Below, piece by piece: positions 37,807-46,845 of a stretch of 62,408 nt of DNA. The position numbers and the translations under genes are program-made. Source of the DNA: Planctomycetia bacterium (GTDB taxonomy: Bacteria; Planctomycetota; Planctomycetia; Gemmatales; Gemmataceae); assembly GCA_005808665.1 (NCBI GenBank), contig SYLG01000019.1:1-62408 (forward strand), read 5' to 3'. The notes beneath the pieces are model-generated. The model worked only from the letters and a program-made list of their open reading frames with translations. It had not been told where the DNA came from and searched no databases. Every line of letters starts with the position of its first letter. Position 1 is the stretch's first letter.

Positions 37807-39042
37807 TCATTGCTTGGTCATACCTATTCCCCGTTGGATTTCCATTTCCAGTTCTCGTAGTACGGAACTTGTTGGTCCCCTATCCGGGGGGTTACGCCAA
37901 ATGATATTCCCGGTTTCATCAAGGAGGATAAGAGTGGGAAAGGCGGTTACCTGGAATTGGGTCCGTACCGGACAATCCTCACTTCCTATTTGTCCTAAAA
38001 GGGTAGTGTAATTAAGACCATAGCGACCCCGGACGGACCGTACTTTTGCCGATCGTTCCGGAATAGGTCCTTTCTCATAGGCAATTCCAACTATTTCTAA
38101 CCCATATGATTTGTAAGTCCTTTGCAAATTAACCAAATAGGGGAGTGTAGTTAGGCAAGGACCGCAAGTTGAAAACCAAAAATCCAACAATATTAATCGA
38201 CCTTTATTATGTTTTCTGAATTCCCAAGCATTTCCATCAAGGTCTACCAGGGCAAAATTCTCCAATTTTTTCCCGATCAGTTGGCAGGAGGGTATGGGGG
38301 CATCGGGAATGTTGTCTTTGTTGAATAACCCTGGAACCCCACCAGTGATTTCTGGTTTTACCGGGGGAATGGCCAAAGTTGGCATCGAGGATGGCATAAG
38401 GCCTAGATCTTTGGCAATACGCTCGGGTTTTACGGTACTGGTTGAGGTACCTGTGGCTTCAGAAGCATTCGGTGCCAAAGAAATTGGTGAAGCCCCTGAA
38501 CTGGGAGAAGTATTGGTAGGGGCCTGATCCTCGTGGATTTCAATCACAACTTGGCTACTCGGTGCTGCAACAACTGATGTTCCGACATAAAGAAGGGATC
38601 GATCCCGAACCCTGGCAGTTAACTGATAGGTTTTCCCGGGTTTTAACCCTTGGATTGAGAAATTTCCCAAAGCATCAGCACTTACTTCAAATTTGGAAAG
38701 ATTGCGTTGGGAAAGATTTTCTTCCTGTAAATCCACGATTTGAACAAAAGCATTGTTGGGTCGACGCTGTTGGCGATCAACAACGGTTCCTGTTATGGTC
38801 CCGTTATTCAAAACGGAATTGGGGGAAATCGCAGGTATTCCCGATGGAGAATTTACAGCAGGAGTAAATGAATTTGTAACACCCGTAACAGGAGGCCATT
38901 GAGGAGGTTTTGGATGGGAAGTGGTGGTTGCTGGAGAGAGTGACTTGGCCGGTTCCGGATTTTTTGGCATACCATTGCAACCAAGGACAACCAAGCCCAA
39001 GGCAAAAGGAATGATCAGGAAAAACACATTCCTAAATCCCAC
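37807..39042 (-). CDS. Thioredoxin-fold lipoprotein with carboxypeptidase-regulatory-like domain
   Basis: 411 aa from GTG 39042, preceded by GAGGA 7 nt upstream. That start gives a lipoprotein leader MGFRNVFFLIIPFALGLVVL followed by GC, a good lipobox. A Pro/Ser/Thr-rich linker follows (about 25-80). A carboxypeptidase-regulatory-like/SpaA-type beta domain runs about 85-160 (GTITGTVVDRQQRRPNNAFVQI). A second linker follows, then a TlpA/redoxin domain (about 270-405) with the active site STCGPCLTTLPYL. A tethered periplasmic thiol reductant or oxidant is inferred; the partner is unknown. The longer frame starts with GTG 39072 and would spoil the leader. It converges with mtnC (35-bp gap). Confidence 0.85.
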   Translation of the reverse strand: MGFRNVFFLIIPFALGLVVLGCNGMPKNPEPAKSLSPATTTSHPKPPQWPPVTGVTNSFTPAVNSPSGIPAISPNSVLNNGTITGTVVDRQQRRPNNAFVQIVDLQEENLSQRNLSKFEVSADALGNFSIQGLKPGKTYQLTARVRDRSLLYVGTSVVAAPSSQVVIEIHEDQAPTNTSPSSGASPISLAPNASEATGTSTSTVKPERIAKDLGLMPSSMPTLAIPPVKPEITGGVPGLFNKDNIPDAPIPSCQLIGKKLENFALVDLDGNAWEFRKHNKGRLILLDFWFSTCGPCLTTLPYLVNLQRTYKSYGLEIVGIAYEKGPIPERSAKVRSVRGRYGLNYTTLLGQIGSEDCPVRTQFQVTAFPTLILLDETGNIIWRNPPDRGPTSSVLRELEMEIQRGIGMTKQ

Positions 39043-39070
39043 AATGAATTCCTCATAACCAAACCAAATC

Positions 39071-39097
39071 ACTTTTTCCCATTTTGGGGGAAAAAGT
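39071..39097. repeat. Perfect 10-bp inverted repeat upstream of the thioredoxin lipoprotein gene
   Basis: Arms ACTTTTTCCC and GGGAAAAAGT flank the 7-nt loop ATTTTGG. It lies 29-55 nt upstream of GTG 39042 and about 160 bp downstream of the LarA-like gene's end. The T-tracts are inside the stem, so classical termination is unlikely in either direction. A leader hairpin or operator is more likely. Confidence 0.45.
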
Positions 39098-39259
39098 TAC
39101 CCAATTGTGGCTTTGAAACCATTGCACGAAATCCTTGTCAGGTCAACGAAGGACTTTAAGCAAAACCGCCAAAAAATCACGCCTTGCAAGGTGTGCGCCA
39201 TGGTTTTTGGTATTTTCGGCACAATCTGACCATTTAGTTAGCCAGAGTTGGGATTTGGT

Positions 39260-40555
39260 TTAATGCTTGGCCCGTTTTGAACAATGAGCATGAGGAAAAA
39301 GGTATTTTTGATCAATATTATTCTCAGGATCAAAACCTAAATCAACGAAATTACCATGTAATTTCACCTCGGGCCGAGTTTTGATGTTTTCCCAAAGGGC
39401 TTTGGAAATCCAAAGGTTTTCCAGTTCGAGTGAATTTGGTATTATTGCCATTCGGATTTCGTTCCACCGTGGCCTCCAACAGGATTCCAAACTGGCTTGG
39501 ATACATTCTTTGTCATTCGGAAAGCTCAATGGCAATTTGGAACGCCATAAGAATCGAGCCGTCAGATTGTTCATCCGAAATGGAATCGGATCAATTCCGG
39601 CGATTAAGCGGTCGGTGGTTAAGTCGGAAATACCCACACCAGTGGCATTCCCATGACTTTCAGGGGCCAGGTCCAAGGCACATATTCGGGTTATGCAGGG
39701 CTTGAACTCCTCAGTAACCGTTTCCATTAAAAGCCGTCCTACCACATTGGGATCAATACCTGCCCCGGAATAGTTTTTTCCAACCTCTCCAACAATCAAC
39801 AGGTCACATTGGTCAAAGGGCAACCGGGCCATCCAGGCTCTGGCAAGATCGAGAATTTCAGGTTCCCTTTGGAGCAAATCCTTTTTGTCAACAATTTCAA
39901 CAAGGGCAGTATTTTCCTTGGCGTTTTCAACAATGGCAAGGCCAGCTTCAAACGGCGATTTTTCCAAAATAACCTCTACGGTTTTTGGCATCATATCCCT
40001 TAAGCCTGCAATTCCCCAAACATGGTGTTGGGAAGCTCCCTCCCGTTTGCCCAGCCCAATCACAAGCATTTTAACAATTCCGCTTTCGTACTTACCTCGA
40101 AAATCCGTATGGGGTTTTATGCGGGAAACGGTTATCACATGGTCTGCCCGAAAAGCATTTTTGTCCCAATAAACTGGTTCCCCCCAACTATTGGTACCAA
40201 TGACCTCCACTTCCATATCGGTTTTGACGGGAATCCCTAATTCCTTTTCACTAATCCCATATTCCGCTAACAGTTCCCGCTGACCATTTGCGTTAGCCCC
40301 GCCATGACTTCCCATGGAGGCAACCACAAAGGGAATGGCACCTTTTTTTTGAACAAACGCAATGGTAGCCTTGACTATTAAACCGATATTTGCAATTCCC
40401 CGGCTTCCTACTCCAATGGCCACGGTTTTACCCGGTTGAAGCCTTTTGGCAAAATCGGAACCGTTCCAAGCATCCAAAACTGCCAGATACGGATCCACCA
40501 CCTCGGGCTGTTTGTGGGTTTGGGAAATATGCGCAATTTGGGGAATCTTGTTCAT
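39260..40555 (-). CDS. LarA-like (DUF2088) lactate racemase-family protein
   Basis: 431 aa. The N-terminal LarA-like domain (about 40-205) is complete: VAIGVGSRGIANIGLIVKATIAFVQKKG, VASMGSHGGANANGQRELLAEYG, DHVITVSRIKPHTDFRGKYESGIVKML and LGKREGASQHH. LarA enzymes racemise lactate with a nickel-pincer nucleotide cofactor bound to Lys and His residues. Members of this subfamily in many bacteria are uncharacterised and may act on other 2-hydroxy acids. No larB, larC or larE cofactor genes lie in the window. It has its own promoter region (divergent from the AsmA-like gene, 146 bp). Confidence 0.85.
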   Translation of the reverse strand: MNKIPQIAHISQTHKQPEVVDPYLAVLDAWNGSDFAKRLQPGKTVAIGVGSRGIANIGLIVKATIAFVQKKGAIPFVVASMGSHGGANANGQRELLAEYGISEKELGIPVKTDMEVEVIGTNSWGEPVYWDKNAFRADHVITVSRIKPHTDFRGKYESGIVKMLVIGLGKREGASQHHVWGIAGLRDMMPKTVEVILEKSPFEAGLAIVENAKENTALVEIVDKKDLLQREPEILDLARAWMARLPFDQCDLLIVGEVGKNYSGAGIDPNVVGRLLMETVTEEFKPCITRICALDLAPESHGNATGVGISDLTTDRLIAGIDPIPFRMNNLTARFLWRSKLPLSFPNDKECIQASLESCWRPRWNEIRMAIIPNSLELENLWISKALWENIKTRPEVKLHGNFVDLGFDPENNIDQKYLFPHAHCSKRAKH

Positions 40556-40701
40556 TATAATCCACTTCCTTTTCTTGTAGTTTTCTTAGTAAATGCACTC
40601 CCTACTAACACCCCCCGTTTCTCTTGGGTTGGGTTGACAACGAGCAACCTTTAGTGGTATGGCAATAAACTTGGGTTCTAAAGTTCGTTGATTGGTTATT
40701 T

Positions 40702-43700
40702 ATGCCAAAAAACACCAATCCCGTTTTCAGAAAATGGATCATTCGGGGAATTTCTCTTGCCGGATTAGTGGGATTGTTTCTCCTTTTGGGAGGGTTCCTA
40801 ACCTGGACCAATCCAACCCTGATTCAAAACCTGTTAATAGACCGAATCCGCAATTCGCTTAATGATACAAAGGTTCATATAGATGGGGTTCAGGTAAACC
40901 TTTGGGGGGGGATTACAGCAAATGGCTTACGGTTAGGGCGCGGTAACAGTTTTGATTCCGTGGATTTTTTGAATATCCCAAGGGCCCAGATTGTCCACGA
41001 CAAAGAAGCCATTCTGGAAGGGCGTTTAGCCATTCGAAAAATTGAGTTATTCCAACCAAGCCTGAGGATCATTCGCAATCCCAATGGTTCCCTGAATGTG
41101 GATGGAATGATACGCCAAACTCCCGAGGTTACCGGCGGATTGCCCTCCTGGTTGGTCCATCAGGGACAAGTGGTGTTTGAAGATCGGTTGAAATCGGCCG
41201 AGGGATCAAGGCTTCCAAATCTGGAAATCCGCGATTTAAAATTGGCAGGGATGCAAGATTCCAGCCAAAAAGTCCGATTCGAGATGTCCGGTCACGGGGA
41301 TTGGTTAGGCCCCATGACATTGTTTGGCCAGAAATTGGGCAAACAATTCCCCATGGTGATGGACCTTATGCTGGACAATATCGGAATAAAAGCAGGTTTA
41401 TTACCTGTAGTAGCCCAAATGGATCCAGTTGTTGCCTCCTGGATCCGGCAATTGTCCGGAACACTTCAAATAAAGGCTCGGGGGGAAATTCCACCCGGTG
41501 CCAACTCGGCAATCCCTGTACCCAGATCGGTTCAAATAGGTTTGAGGAATGGTTCGTGGGGGTTACCAGTAGGGGATGTCCGTATCGAAAAATTGGAAGG
41601 GGAAATGGAGGCCGGCTTTGAAGGAATTGAAAAAGTAGAGCTTCGCGGAAAATGGAATGGGTCAAACATCCTTGCCCGAATTGAAAAATGGAACATCCCA
41701 TGGAATCCGAAGTTACCCAAATGGACCTCCCAGGAGTTTCCGGATGAAGTCAAAATTGAGGTGAAAGGGATCCGAATCAATCAAGAATTGCTACAATCCT
41801 TTGGTCCTGGTCTTACTGCACTGCATCGAAGTTTTCAACCTGAGGGGATGGCAGATATCCATATTGTGGTGAGAAAAGGGACAATTCCACAAATTTCCAA
41901 TGCAACGGAGATAGCGCAGGGGTTGGTCCCTGAACTGGATATTGAAATAATACCATTAGGGATGAAATTTGTTCCGGAGGTTTTCCCCTATCAAATACAG
42001 GATGTCAAGGGGAAAATCACCTGCAAAATGCGCCAGGGAATGCTTCAAGTAGTGGAAGTGGTGGTCCAGGGTAAAACCGCTGATGATGGCGATATTCGGT
42101 TGATAGCTCATGGAACGGGTCGTGATGGTTGGGAATCTTTGAATGTCAAAGTGGATGTAAAAAATTGTCCCGTTGATGGGGAACTTCGACAGGCATTAAA
42201 CATTAAGCAGCGCGAGACATTTGACCAATTTCAACCGTCGGGGAGAATCGACCTGAACATCCTTGTCGATAGGATTCCAGGTTTGGAAAAACTCAGGACG
42301 GAAATTGAAGTTCGGGTCAGGGATGCAAAGGTGGTATACCGAGCCTTCCCATATCCATTGGAAAAGGTTTCAGGGGTTTTGAAACTTAAAGGTGGCAATT
42401 GGTTTTGTGAGGGATTTAAGGGTAATAATAATGGGGCCGTAGTCTATTTGGACGGACGATCGTGGCAATTTGGCGAAATCTCCATGGGGAGTCCCACTAC
42501 TTTAAGAATCCTGCTCCGTGCCGAAAACCTCCCTGCAGATAAACGACTTAGAACCGCCTTGGATGTACCCCAACTCCAAAAAAATGGAAATCTTGCCTCA
42601 ATTTGGGACGAAGTTGGTCCGGAGGGAGTACTCCGCATTGATGCTGATGTGGTAGACCGCCCAGAAACCGGAAATGGATTGGAAATCAATTTAAAAATTC
42701 ATGAAGGCCAATTTCGGCCAAAACAAATGCCCTATTTATTTGAGGGTGTGAGTGGATCGTGCCAGATTCAGGCTGGCCGTGCAATCATCGAAAATTTGAA
42801 AGCACATCATGGTCCCTCCAATTGGCAAATGCAAAAGGCCACCGCACTTTTTAGTGAAAAAAGTGGGCTCAATTTAAAACTTTTTCAGGTTAAAGCGGAT
42901 CCGTTGGTTTTGGATCAGGCTACAATTCGGGTTTTGCCCCCACCCTTACGAAGGGGGTTAACAGGTGTAACTTTGGAGGGAACCATTGGGGTTAACCTGG
43001 ATTTGGCCATGGATTTCCCTGCGGATTCCAAACGATTGGTAGTAAGCGACTGGGATGGCCAAGTGTTTTTGCGGGACGCCAATATTCATGCTGGAATAAG
43101 TTTTAAGCACCTCCGTGGTGCAATCCATTCTCGCGGAAGGCACAATGGCCAAACCTGGAATGGGGTATCGGGTCGAATGTTAATGGACGGATTATCAGTA
43201 TTTAACCAAAAACTGGAACATGTATCCGGGCGTTTTGAAATACCCGTTGATGAGCCAAACAGTCTCCGATTTGCCGACCTTCAGGGGAAGCTATACGGGG
43301 GTCAAGTGGGTGGGGAAGCTCGTATCGATTTTTTGGCAACCACCCGGTATGATCTCCTCTTCAAAGCAACCCAGGTTAAACTTGAAGAGTTTGCCCGGGC
43401 AAACCTGGAGGATGCCAATTCTATCCAGGGATTGGCCGCTGCAACATTACACCTTGGTGGAATTGGAACTGATTTTCAGGGTTTGAGGGGATATGGTAGT
43501 ATTGATGTTCCTCAGGGGAAACTCTACAAATTGCCTGTTTTCCTTGACCTTATTAAAACATTTGGATTTCGGATTCCGGATGGGACGGCTTTTGAGCAGG
43601 CACATGCCTTGTTTAGCGTTGATGGTGCCCTATTGAGATTTCAGCAATTGGACCTTTTTGGCAATGCCATTAGCTTGCGTGGTAAGGGAATAATCCCCAT

Positions 43701-43947
43701 GGATGGTCGGAACATGTCTTTGGAATTTCGAACCGATTGGGCAAGAGCCGCCCAGTTTTTGCCAACCGGTTTTGATAGTGTTCCAAATGCCATTAGCGAG
43801 CAGATGTTTTTGGTTAAAGTCCAAGGCAATTTGAAGAATCCAAAAATCGAGCGGGAAATATTGCCGGGACTGACTCAACCGTTTCGCAAAGTGTTCCGCC
43901 AGGGATGGTTCGGAAATCCCGGTTCCCGGTTCCAAGGAGATCAATGA
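40702..43947 (+). CDS. AsmA-like envelope protein
   Basis: 1081 aa. One N-terminal transmembrane helix (GISLAGLVGLFLLLGGFLTW, about 17-36) is followed by a long periplasmic beta-rich region. The N-terminal part has LLIDRIRNSLNDTKVHIDGVQVNLWGGITANGL, and the C-terminal 250 residues have the AsmA_C-like pattern (GRFEIPVDEPNSLRFADLQGKLYGGQVGGEARIDF, YGSIDVPQGKLYKLPVFLDLIKTFGF). Repeating-groove proteins of this group (AsmA, YhdP, TamB) are thought to carry phospholipid between inner and outer membranes. The stop overlaps the start of an LptF/LptG-like gene (ATGA), so the two are co-translated. No strong Shine-Dalgarno is seen at its own start. Confidence 0.85.
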   Translation: MPKNTNPVFRKWIIRGISLAGLVGLFLLLGGFLTWTNPTLIQNLLIDRIRNSLNDTKVHIDGVQVNLWGGITANGLRLGRGNSFDSVDFLNIPRAQIVHDKEAILEGRLAIRKIELFQPSLRIIRNPNGSLNVDGMIRQTPEVTGGLPSWLVHQGQVVFEDRLKSAEGSRLPNLEIRDLKLAGMQDSSQKVRFEMSGHGDWLGPMTLFGQKLGKQFPMVMDLMLDNIGIKAGLLPVVAQMDPVVASWIRQLSGTLQIKARGEIPPGANSAIPVPRSVQIGLRNGSWGLPVGDVRIEKLEGEMEAGFEGIEKVELRGKWNGSNILARIEKWNIPWNPKLPKWTSQEFPDEVKIEVKGIRINQELLQSFGPGLTALHRSFQPEGMADIHIVVRKGTIPQISNATEIAQGLVPELDIEIIPLGMKFVPEVFPYQIQDVKGKITCKMRQGMLQVVEVVVQGKTADDGDIRLIAHGTGRDGWESLNVKVDVKNCPVDGELRQALNIKQRETFDQFQPSGRIDLNILVDRIPGLEKLRTEIEVRVRDAKVVYRAFPYPLEKVSGVLKLKGGNWFCEGFKGNNNGAVVYLDGRSWQFGEISMGSPTTLRILLRAENLPADKRLRTALDVPQLQKNGNLASIWDEVGPEGVLRIDADVVDRPETGNGLEINLKIHEGQFRPKQMPYLFEGVSGSCQIQAGRAIIENLKAHHGPSNWQMQKATALFSEKSGLNLKLFQVKADPLVLDQATIRVLPPPLRRGLTGVTLEGTIGVNLDLAMDFPADSKRLVVSDWDGQVFLRDANIHAGISFKHLRGAIHSRGRHNGQTWNGVSGRMLMDGLSVFNQKLEHVSGRFEIPVDEPNSLRFADLQGKLYGGQVGGEARIDFLATTRYDLLFKATQVKLEEFARANLEDANSIQGLAAATLHLGGIGTDFQGLRGYGSIDVPQGKLYKLPVFLDLIKTFGFRIPDGTAFEQAHALFSVDGALLRFQQLDLFGNAISLRGKGIIPMDGRNMSLEFRTDWARAAQFLPTGFDSVPNAISEQMFLVKVQGNLKNPKIEREILPGLTQPFRKVFRQGWFGNPGSRFQGDQ

Positions 43948-45140
43948 AAATGGGGACCCTATTATTCCGGATGGTATTGGTGGAGCTTGTAAGGGTTTTT
44001 ATTGTTGCTTTGATTGCAATAACCATGATCCTCTTGTTGGCTGGGATTGTGACGGAGGCAGGCCAACATGGCTTGGCTCCCCGCCAGATTCTGGCCGCCA
44101 TCCCCTTGTTGATTCCTAGTACCTTGCCCTACACTATTCCAGCTACCACGCTTTTTGCAGTATGTGTCGTTTATGGAAGACTTAGTCAAGACAATGAAAT
44201 CCTGGCCATCCGGGCTGCAGGAATTAATGTATTTGAAGTAATCAAACCTGGCTTGGTTCTTGGTTGTGCCATGAGCCTGATGACCATGGTACTCTATTTT
44301 CAAATTATTCCTGTAACCCATGCCATGCTTCGGGCCCTGGTATTCCATGATGCGGAAGAATTGCTTTATTCAATGTTGGGAAAACAGGGAACATTGAGCC
44401 ATGCCAATCTTCCCTATGCAATGATTGTGAAGGGGGTTCAGGGCCGAAAATTGATTCACCCCACCTTTAAAAGGCGGGATGCCAAAGGGGATATTGATCT
44501 CGTCGCCCAGGCACGGGAAGCGGATTTGAGGGTTAATTTGGCCAAAGGGCAATTACTAATTCATATGCGCCATGGCACAGCCAGTTTTCAGGATGGGTCC
44601 AGAGGGTATTTCGAAGACCGGGTTTGGGAAGTACCGTTACCCAGCAATTTAAGCAGCGAAACCAGCAAACGGGCCAGGGATTTAACCTGGCAGGAAATCC
44701 TGCAAAAAAAGGAGGAGTGGATACAATCCTCAAAGAAAACAGCACAGGAGATGGTTGAATTCACCCATAAGCAGGGGGAAGTTGCGGATAAAGCCCAAGC
44801 GGATGCCCACCTTAAAAACCTGGTTCAGCGTGAAAAATACGAAATTCAACAAGCACTTTTTATGGATGTCGAATTATTAATGCGACCAGCATTGAGTTTG
44901 GGTTGTATGGGATTTATACTTGTGGGAGCTCCCATTGGGATTTGGCTTAGCAAAAGTGATTATTTAAGCGCTTTTATTACCTGTTTTTTGCCTATAGTCC
45001 TTGTTTATTATCCCTTAATGCTTTGCGGTACAGGGATGGCGAAGGAAGGAAAACTGGATCCGCTGATGCTGGTCTGGGGGGCCGACATCGTGTTGGCATT
45101 GGTAGGCAGTTGTTTCCTTTTGAAACTATGTCGAACTTGA
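43944..45140 (+). CDS. LptF/LptG-family permease
   Basis: 398 aa. It has two N-terminal transmembrane helices (VRVFIVALIAITMILLLAG and IPATTLFAVCVVYG), a third after the conserved LSQDNEILAIRAAGIN, a periplasmic beta-jellyroll part (about 150-290), and three C-terminal helices. In LPS export, LptF and LptG form the LptB2FG transporter core. Only one permease is here. AAGGAG precedes the ATG at 43944 by 4 nt, and the ATGA overlap with the AsmA-like gene supports coupling. The longest frame begins at ATG 43905 inside the previous gene. Its nearest neighbour suggests a link to bridge-type lipid transport rather than classical Lpt, but this is inferred. Confidence 0.88.
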   Translation: MKMGTLLFRMVLVELVRVFIVALIAITMILLLAGIVTEAGQHGLAPRQILAAIPLLIPSTLPYTIPATTLFAVCVVYGRLSQDNEILAIRAAGINVFEVIKPGLVLGCAMSLMTMVLYFQIIPVTHAMLRALVFHDAEELLYSMLGKQGTLSHANLPYAMIVKGVQGRKLIHPTFKRRDAKGDIDLVAQAREADLRVNLAKGQLLIHMRHGTASFQDGSRGYFEDRVWEVPLPSNLSSETSKRARDLTWQEILQKKEEWIQSSKKTAQEMVEFTHKQGEVADKAQADAHLKNLVQREKYEIQQALFMDVELLMRPALSLGCMGFILVGAPIGIWLSKSDYLSAFITCFLPIVLVYYPLMLCGTGMAKEGKLDPLMLVWGADIVLALVGSCFLLKLCRT

Positions 45141-45240
45141 CTCACGGATTACCATTCCTGGATTAAATCCATGTCCTAAACCAGGACCAGAGATAGGAGG
45201 GGAAGTTAATTGCCGTTCATCTGTTAGGAATTGGTTACCT

Positions 45241-46317
45241 TTAAGGTGCCAGAAAAACCGAACCTGTATCGTGTTCGTCAAAGATCTTGCCTACAATTTC
45301 TTCCAACACATCTTCCAAGGTGATAATTCCCAAGGTCATCCCATTAGTATCCCTGACAATGGCCATATGCCTTCGGTTTTTCCGGAAAAACTTTAATGCA
45401 TTCATGGCTTGTTCACCTGGATCAATAAAAATCGCTGGATACAAGGCATCTTCAAGAATTACCAATTCGTCCATAGTTAATATAAACAAAAGATCTTTAA
45501 CATTGACAATGCCAACCACATTATTCATGTTTCCATCGTATACCGGTAATCGGGTGTGGACTCTTTCCCGTAATTCCTCCAATACGGAATGAGGCGATGT
45601 GTGTACCTCCAAAGCATTAACCTTATTAACAGGAATCATGCAATCAGCAACCGTTTTTGCACTTAAACGAAATACATTTTCCAAAACATCCGCTTGCTCA
45701 GGTATGATTACCCCAGCCTCTTCCGTGTCCTCCACGATTTTTAAAAGTTCTTCCACCGAATGGGCGTGGGCGTGAATACCGGGATGGCTAAAGCCCGCCC
45801 TCCGCAGAAGGAAATTTCCGGTTGCGTTCATGAAATAGACGAGGGGTTTTGAAAAAAGGAGAAAATAATGGACAGGACCGGCAAGTGTAAGGAGGACCCG
45901 GTCTGGGGATTGAAGGGCAATGGTTTTGGGAACCAGCTCCCCGAAAATCAAATGCATGAAGGAAACCGCGACCACCGCCACGGTACTACAGAGGGAATGG
46001 AGGGCGATGTAACTTATCCAGCCATTAAACCATGGCTCCATACCTCGCAAAAGGAAGGAGGCCAAGGTTACTTCTCCAACTGTCCCAAGGGTAATGCTGG
46101 CAAAAGTAATACCCAACTGGGTAGCCGCCACCGCCTGATCCATTTTTATCTGGATTCCAAAGGCGCGTTTGGCCCTCAAATCGCCTTTCTCAGAAAGAGA
46201 TTCCATCCTTGTTTTGCGCGAAGCAACCAAGGCAAATTCCGCGGCCACAAAAAACCCATTCAGGGCAATGAGGCCTGGAATCATAACCACCAAAGAAAAG
46301 AGCTCCCAAGCCGTCAT
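45241..46317 (-). CDS. CNNM/CorC-type membrane protein with CBS pair
   Basis: 358 aa. CNNM transmembrane domain (about 1-195): LIALNGFFVAAEFALVASRKTRME, AATQLGITFASITLGTVGE and LIFGELVPKTIALQSPDRV. A CBS pair runs about 205-345: VLENVFRLSAKTVADCMIP, LPVYDGNMNNVVGIVNVKDLL and TNGMTLGIITLEDVLEEIVGKIFDEHD. It stops at the end of the CBS pair and lacks the C-terminal CorC_HlyC (transport-associated) domain. The family is associated with Mg2+/Co2+ transport or efflux. It is divergent from the small genes on its right. Confidence 0.92.
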   Translation of the reverse strand: MTAWELFSLVVMIPGLIALNGFFVAAEFALVASRKTRMESLSEKGDLRAKRAFGIQIKMDQAVAATQLGITFASITLGTVGEVTLASFLLRGMEPWFNGWISYIALHSLCSTVAVVAVSFMHLIFGELVPKTIALQSPDRVLLTLAGPVHYFLLFSKPLVYFMNATGNFLLRRAGFSHPGIHAHAHSVEELLKIVEDTEEAGVIIPEQADVLENVFRLSAKTVADCMIPVNKVNALEVHTSPHSVLEELRERVHTRLPVYDGNMNNVVGIVNVKDLLFILTMDELVILEDALYPAIFIDPGEQAMNALKFFRKNRRHMAIVRDTNGMTLGIITLEDVLEEIVGKIFDEHDTGSVFLAP

Positions 46318-46443
46318 CTAAACATCCATTCCCGGCATGGGAATCCATTCTTGGTTCCAAATCGTGCCACTCCCACTTCACCTATTCTATATCAATTTGC
46401 CTCCACCGAAGCGGTTGAAAAAAGCTGTTTTTTTCCAGGGGGA

Positions 46444-46689
46444 TTGTTTCATGATAGGCAAAATATAGTAGGACAGCTGCAAGCATGTTGGTTCAGCGAG
46501 ATTCAATTCGAGGTTGCCGGTAAGCAGTTTTGGAGAACCTGGGATGGGTCGTGGAATCAAAGGGCAAATTGGGTTGGTTTCCTGCCAGATGAACAAAGCC
46601 GGGTCCAAAGTGGTAGGGGAGAAACATATTTTGCCATCCTCAGACGATTGACTTGGAACATGCTCGAAACCAATTATCCGCCAAATTAG
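46444..46689 (+). CDS. Possible small unknown protein
   Basis: About 81 aa if translated from TTG 46444; no ATG or GTG is in frame and no good Shine-Dalgarno is visible. The sequence is rich in Trp, Phe and Tyr (EVAGKQFWRTWDGSWNQ, YFAILRRLTWNMLE) and looks like a small folded domain rather than random sequence. It shares the frame of a longer open run that is antisense to the CNNM gene further left, which lowers the evidential weight of openness alone. I recognise no family. Confidence 0.35.
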   Translation: MFHDRQNIVGQLQACWFSEIQFEVAGKQFWRTWDGSWNQRANWVGFLPDEQSRVQSGRGETYFAILRRLTWNMLETNYPPN

Positions 46690-46845
46690 GGATTAAGGAC
46701 ATGCGGTTAAAAGCTGGATGGGTTTTGGAGTATTGGGAATCAGTTCCAAAAGGTTAAGGACTTTTGGTGCGCCCGGCCTGCGGAAAACCCCTAGGATTCG
46801 TAGGTATAAAGAAATTATGTTCAATATGGTGGTAGGGCGAAGGTT

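Noticed and set aside
45868-46443. Left part of the long plus-strand frame ending at 46689
   Set aside because: Antisense to the CNNM/CBS gene; only the part after 46444 lies in a gap and looks like protein.
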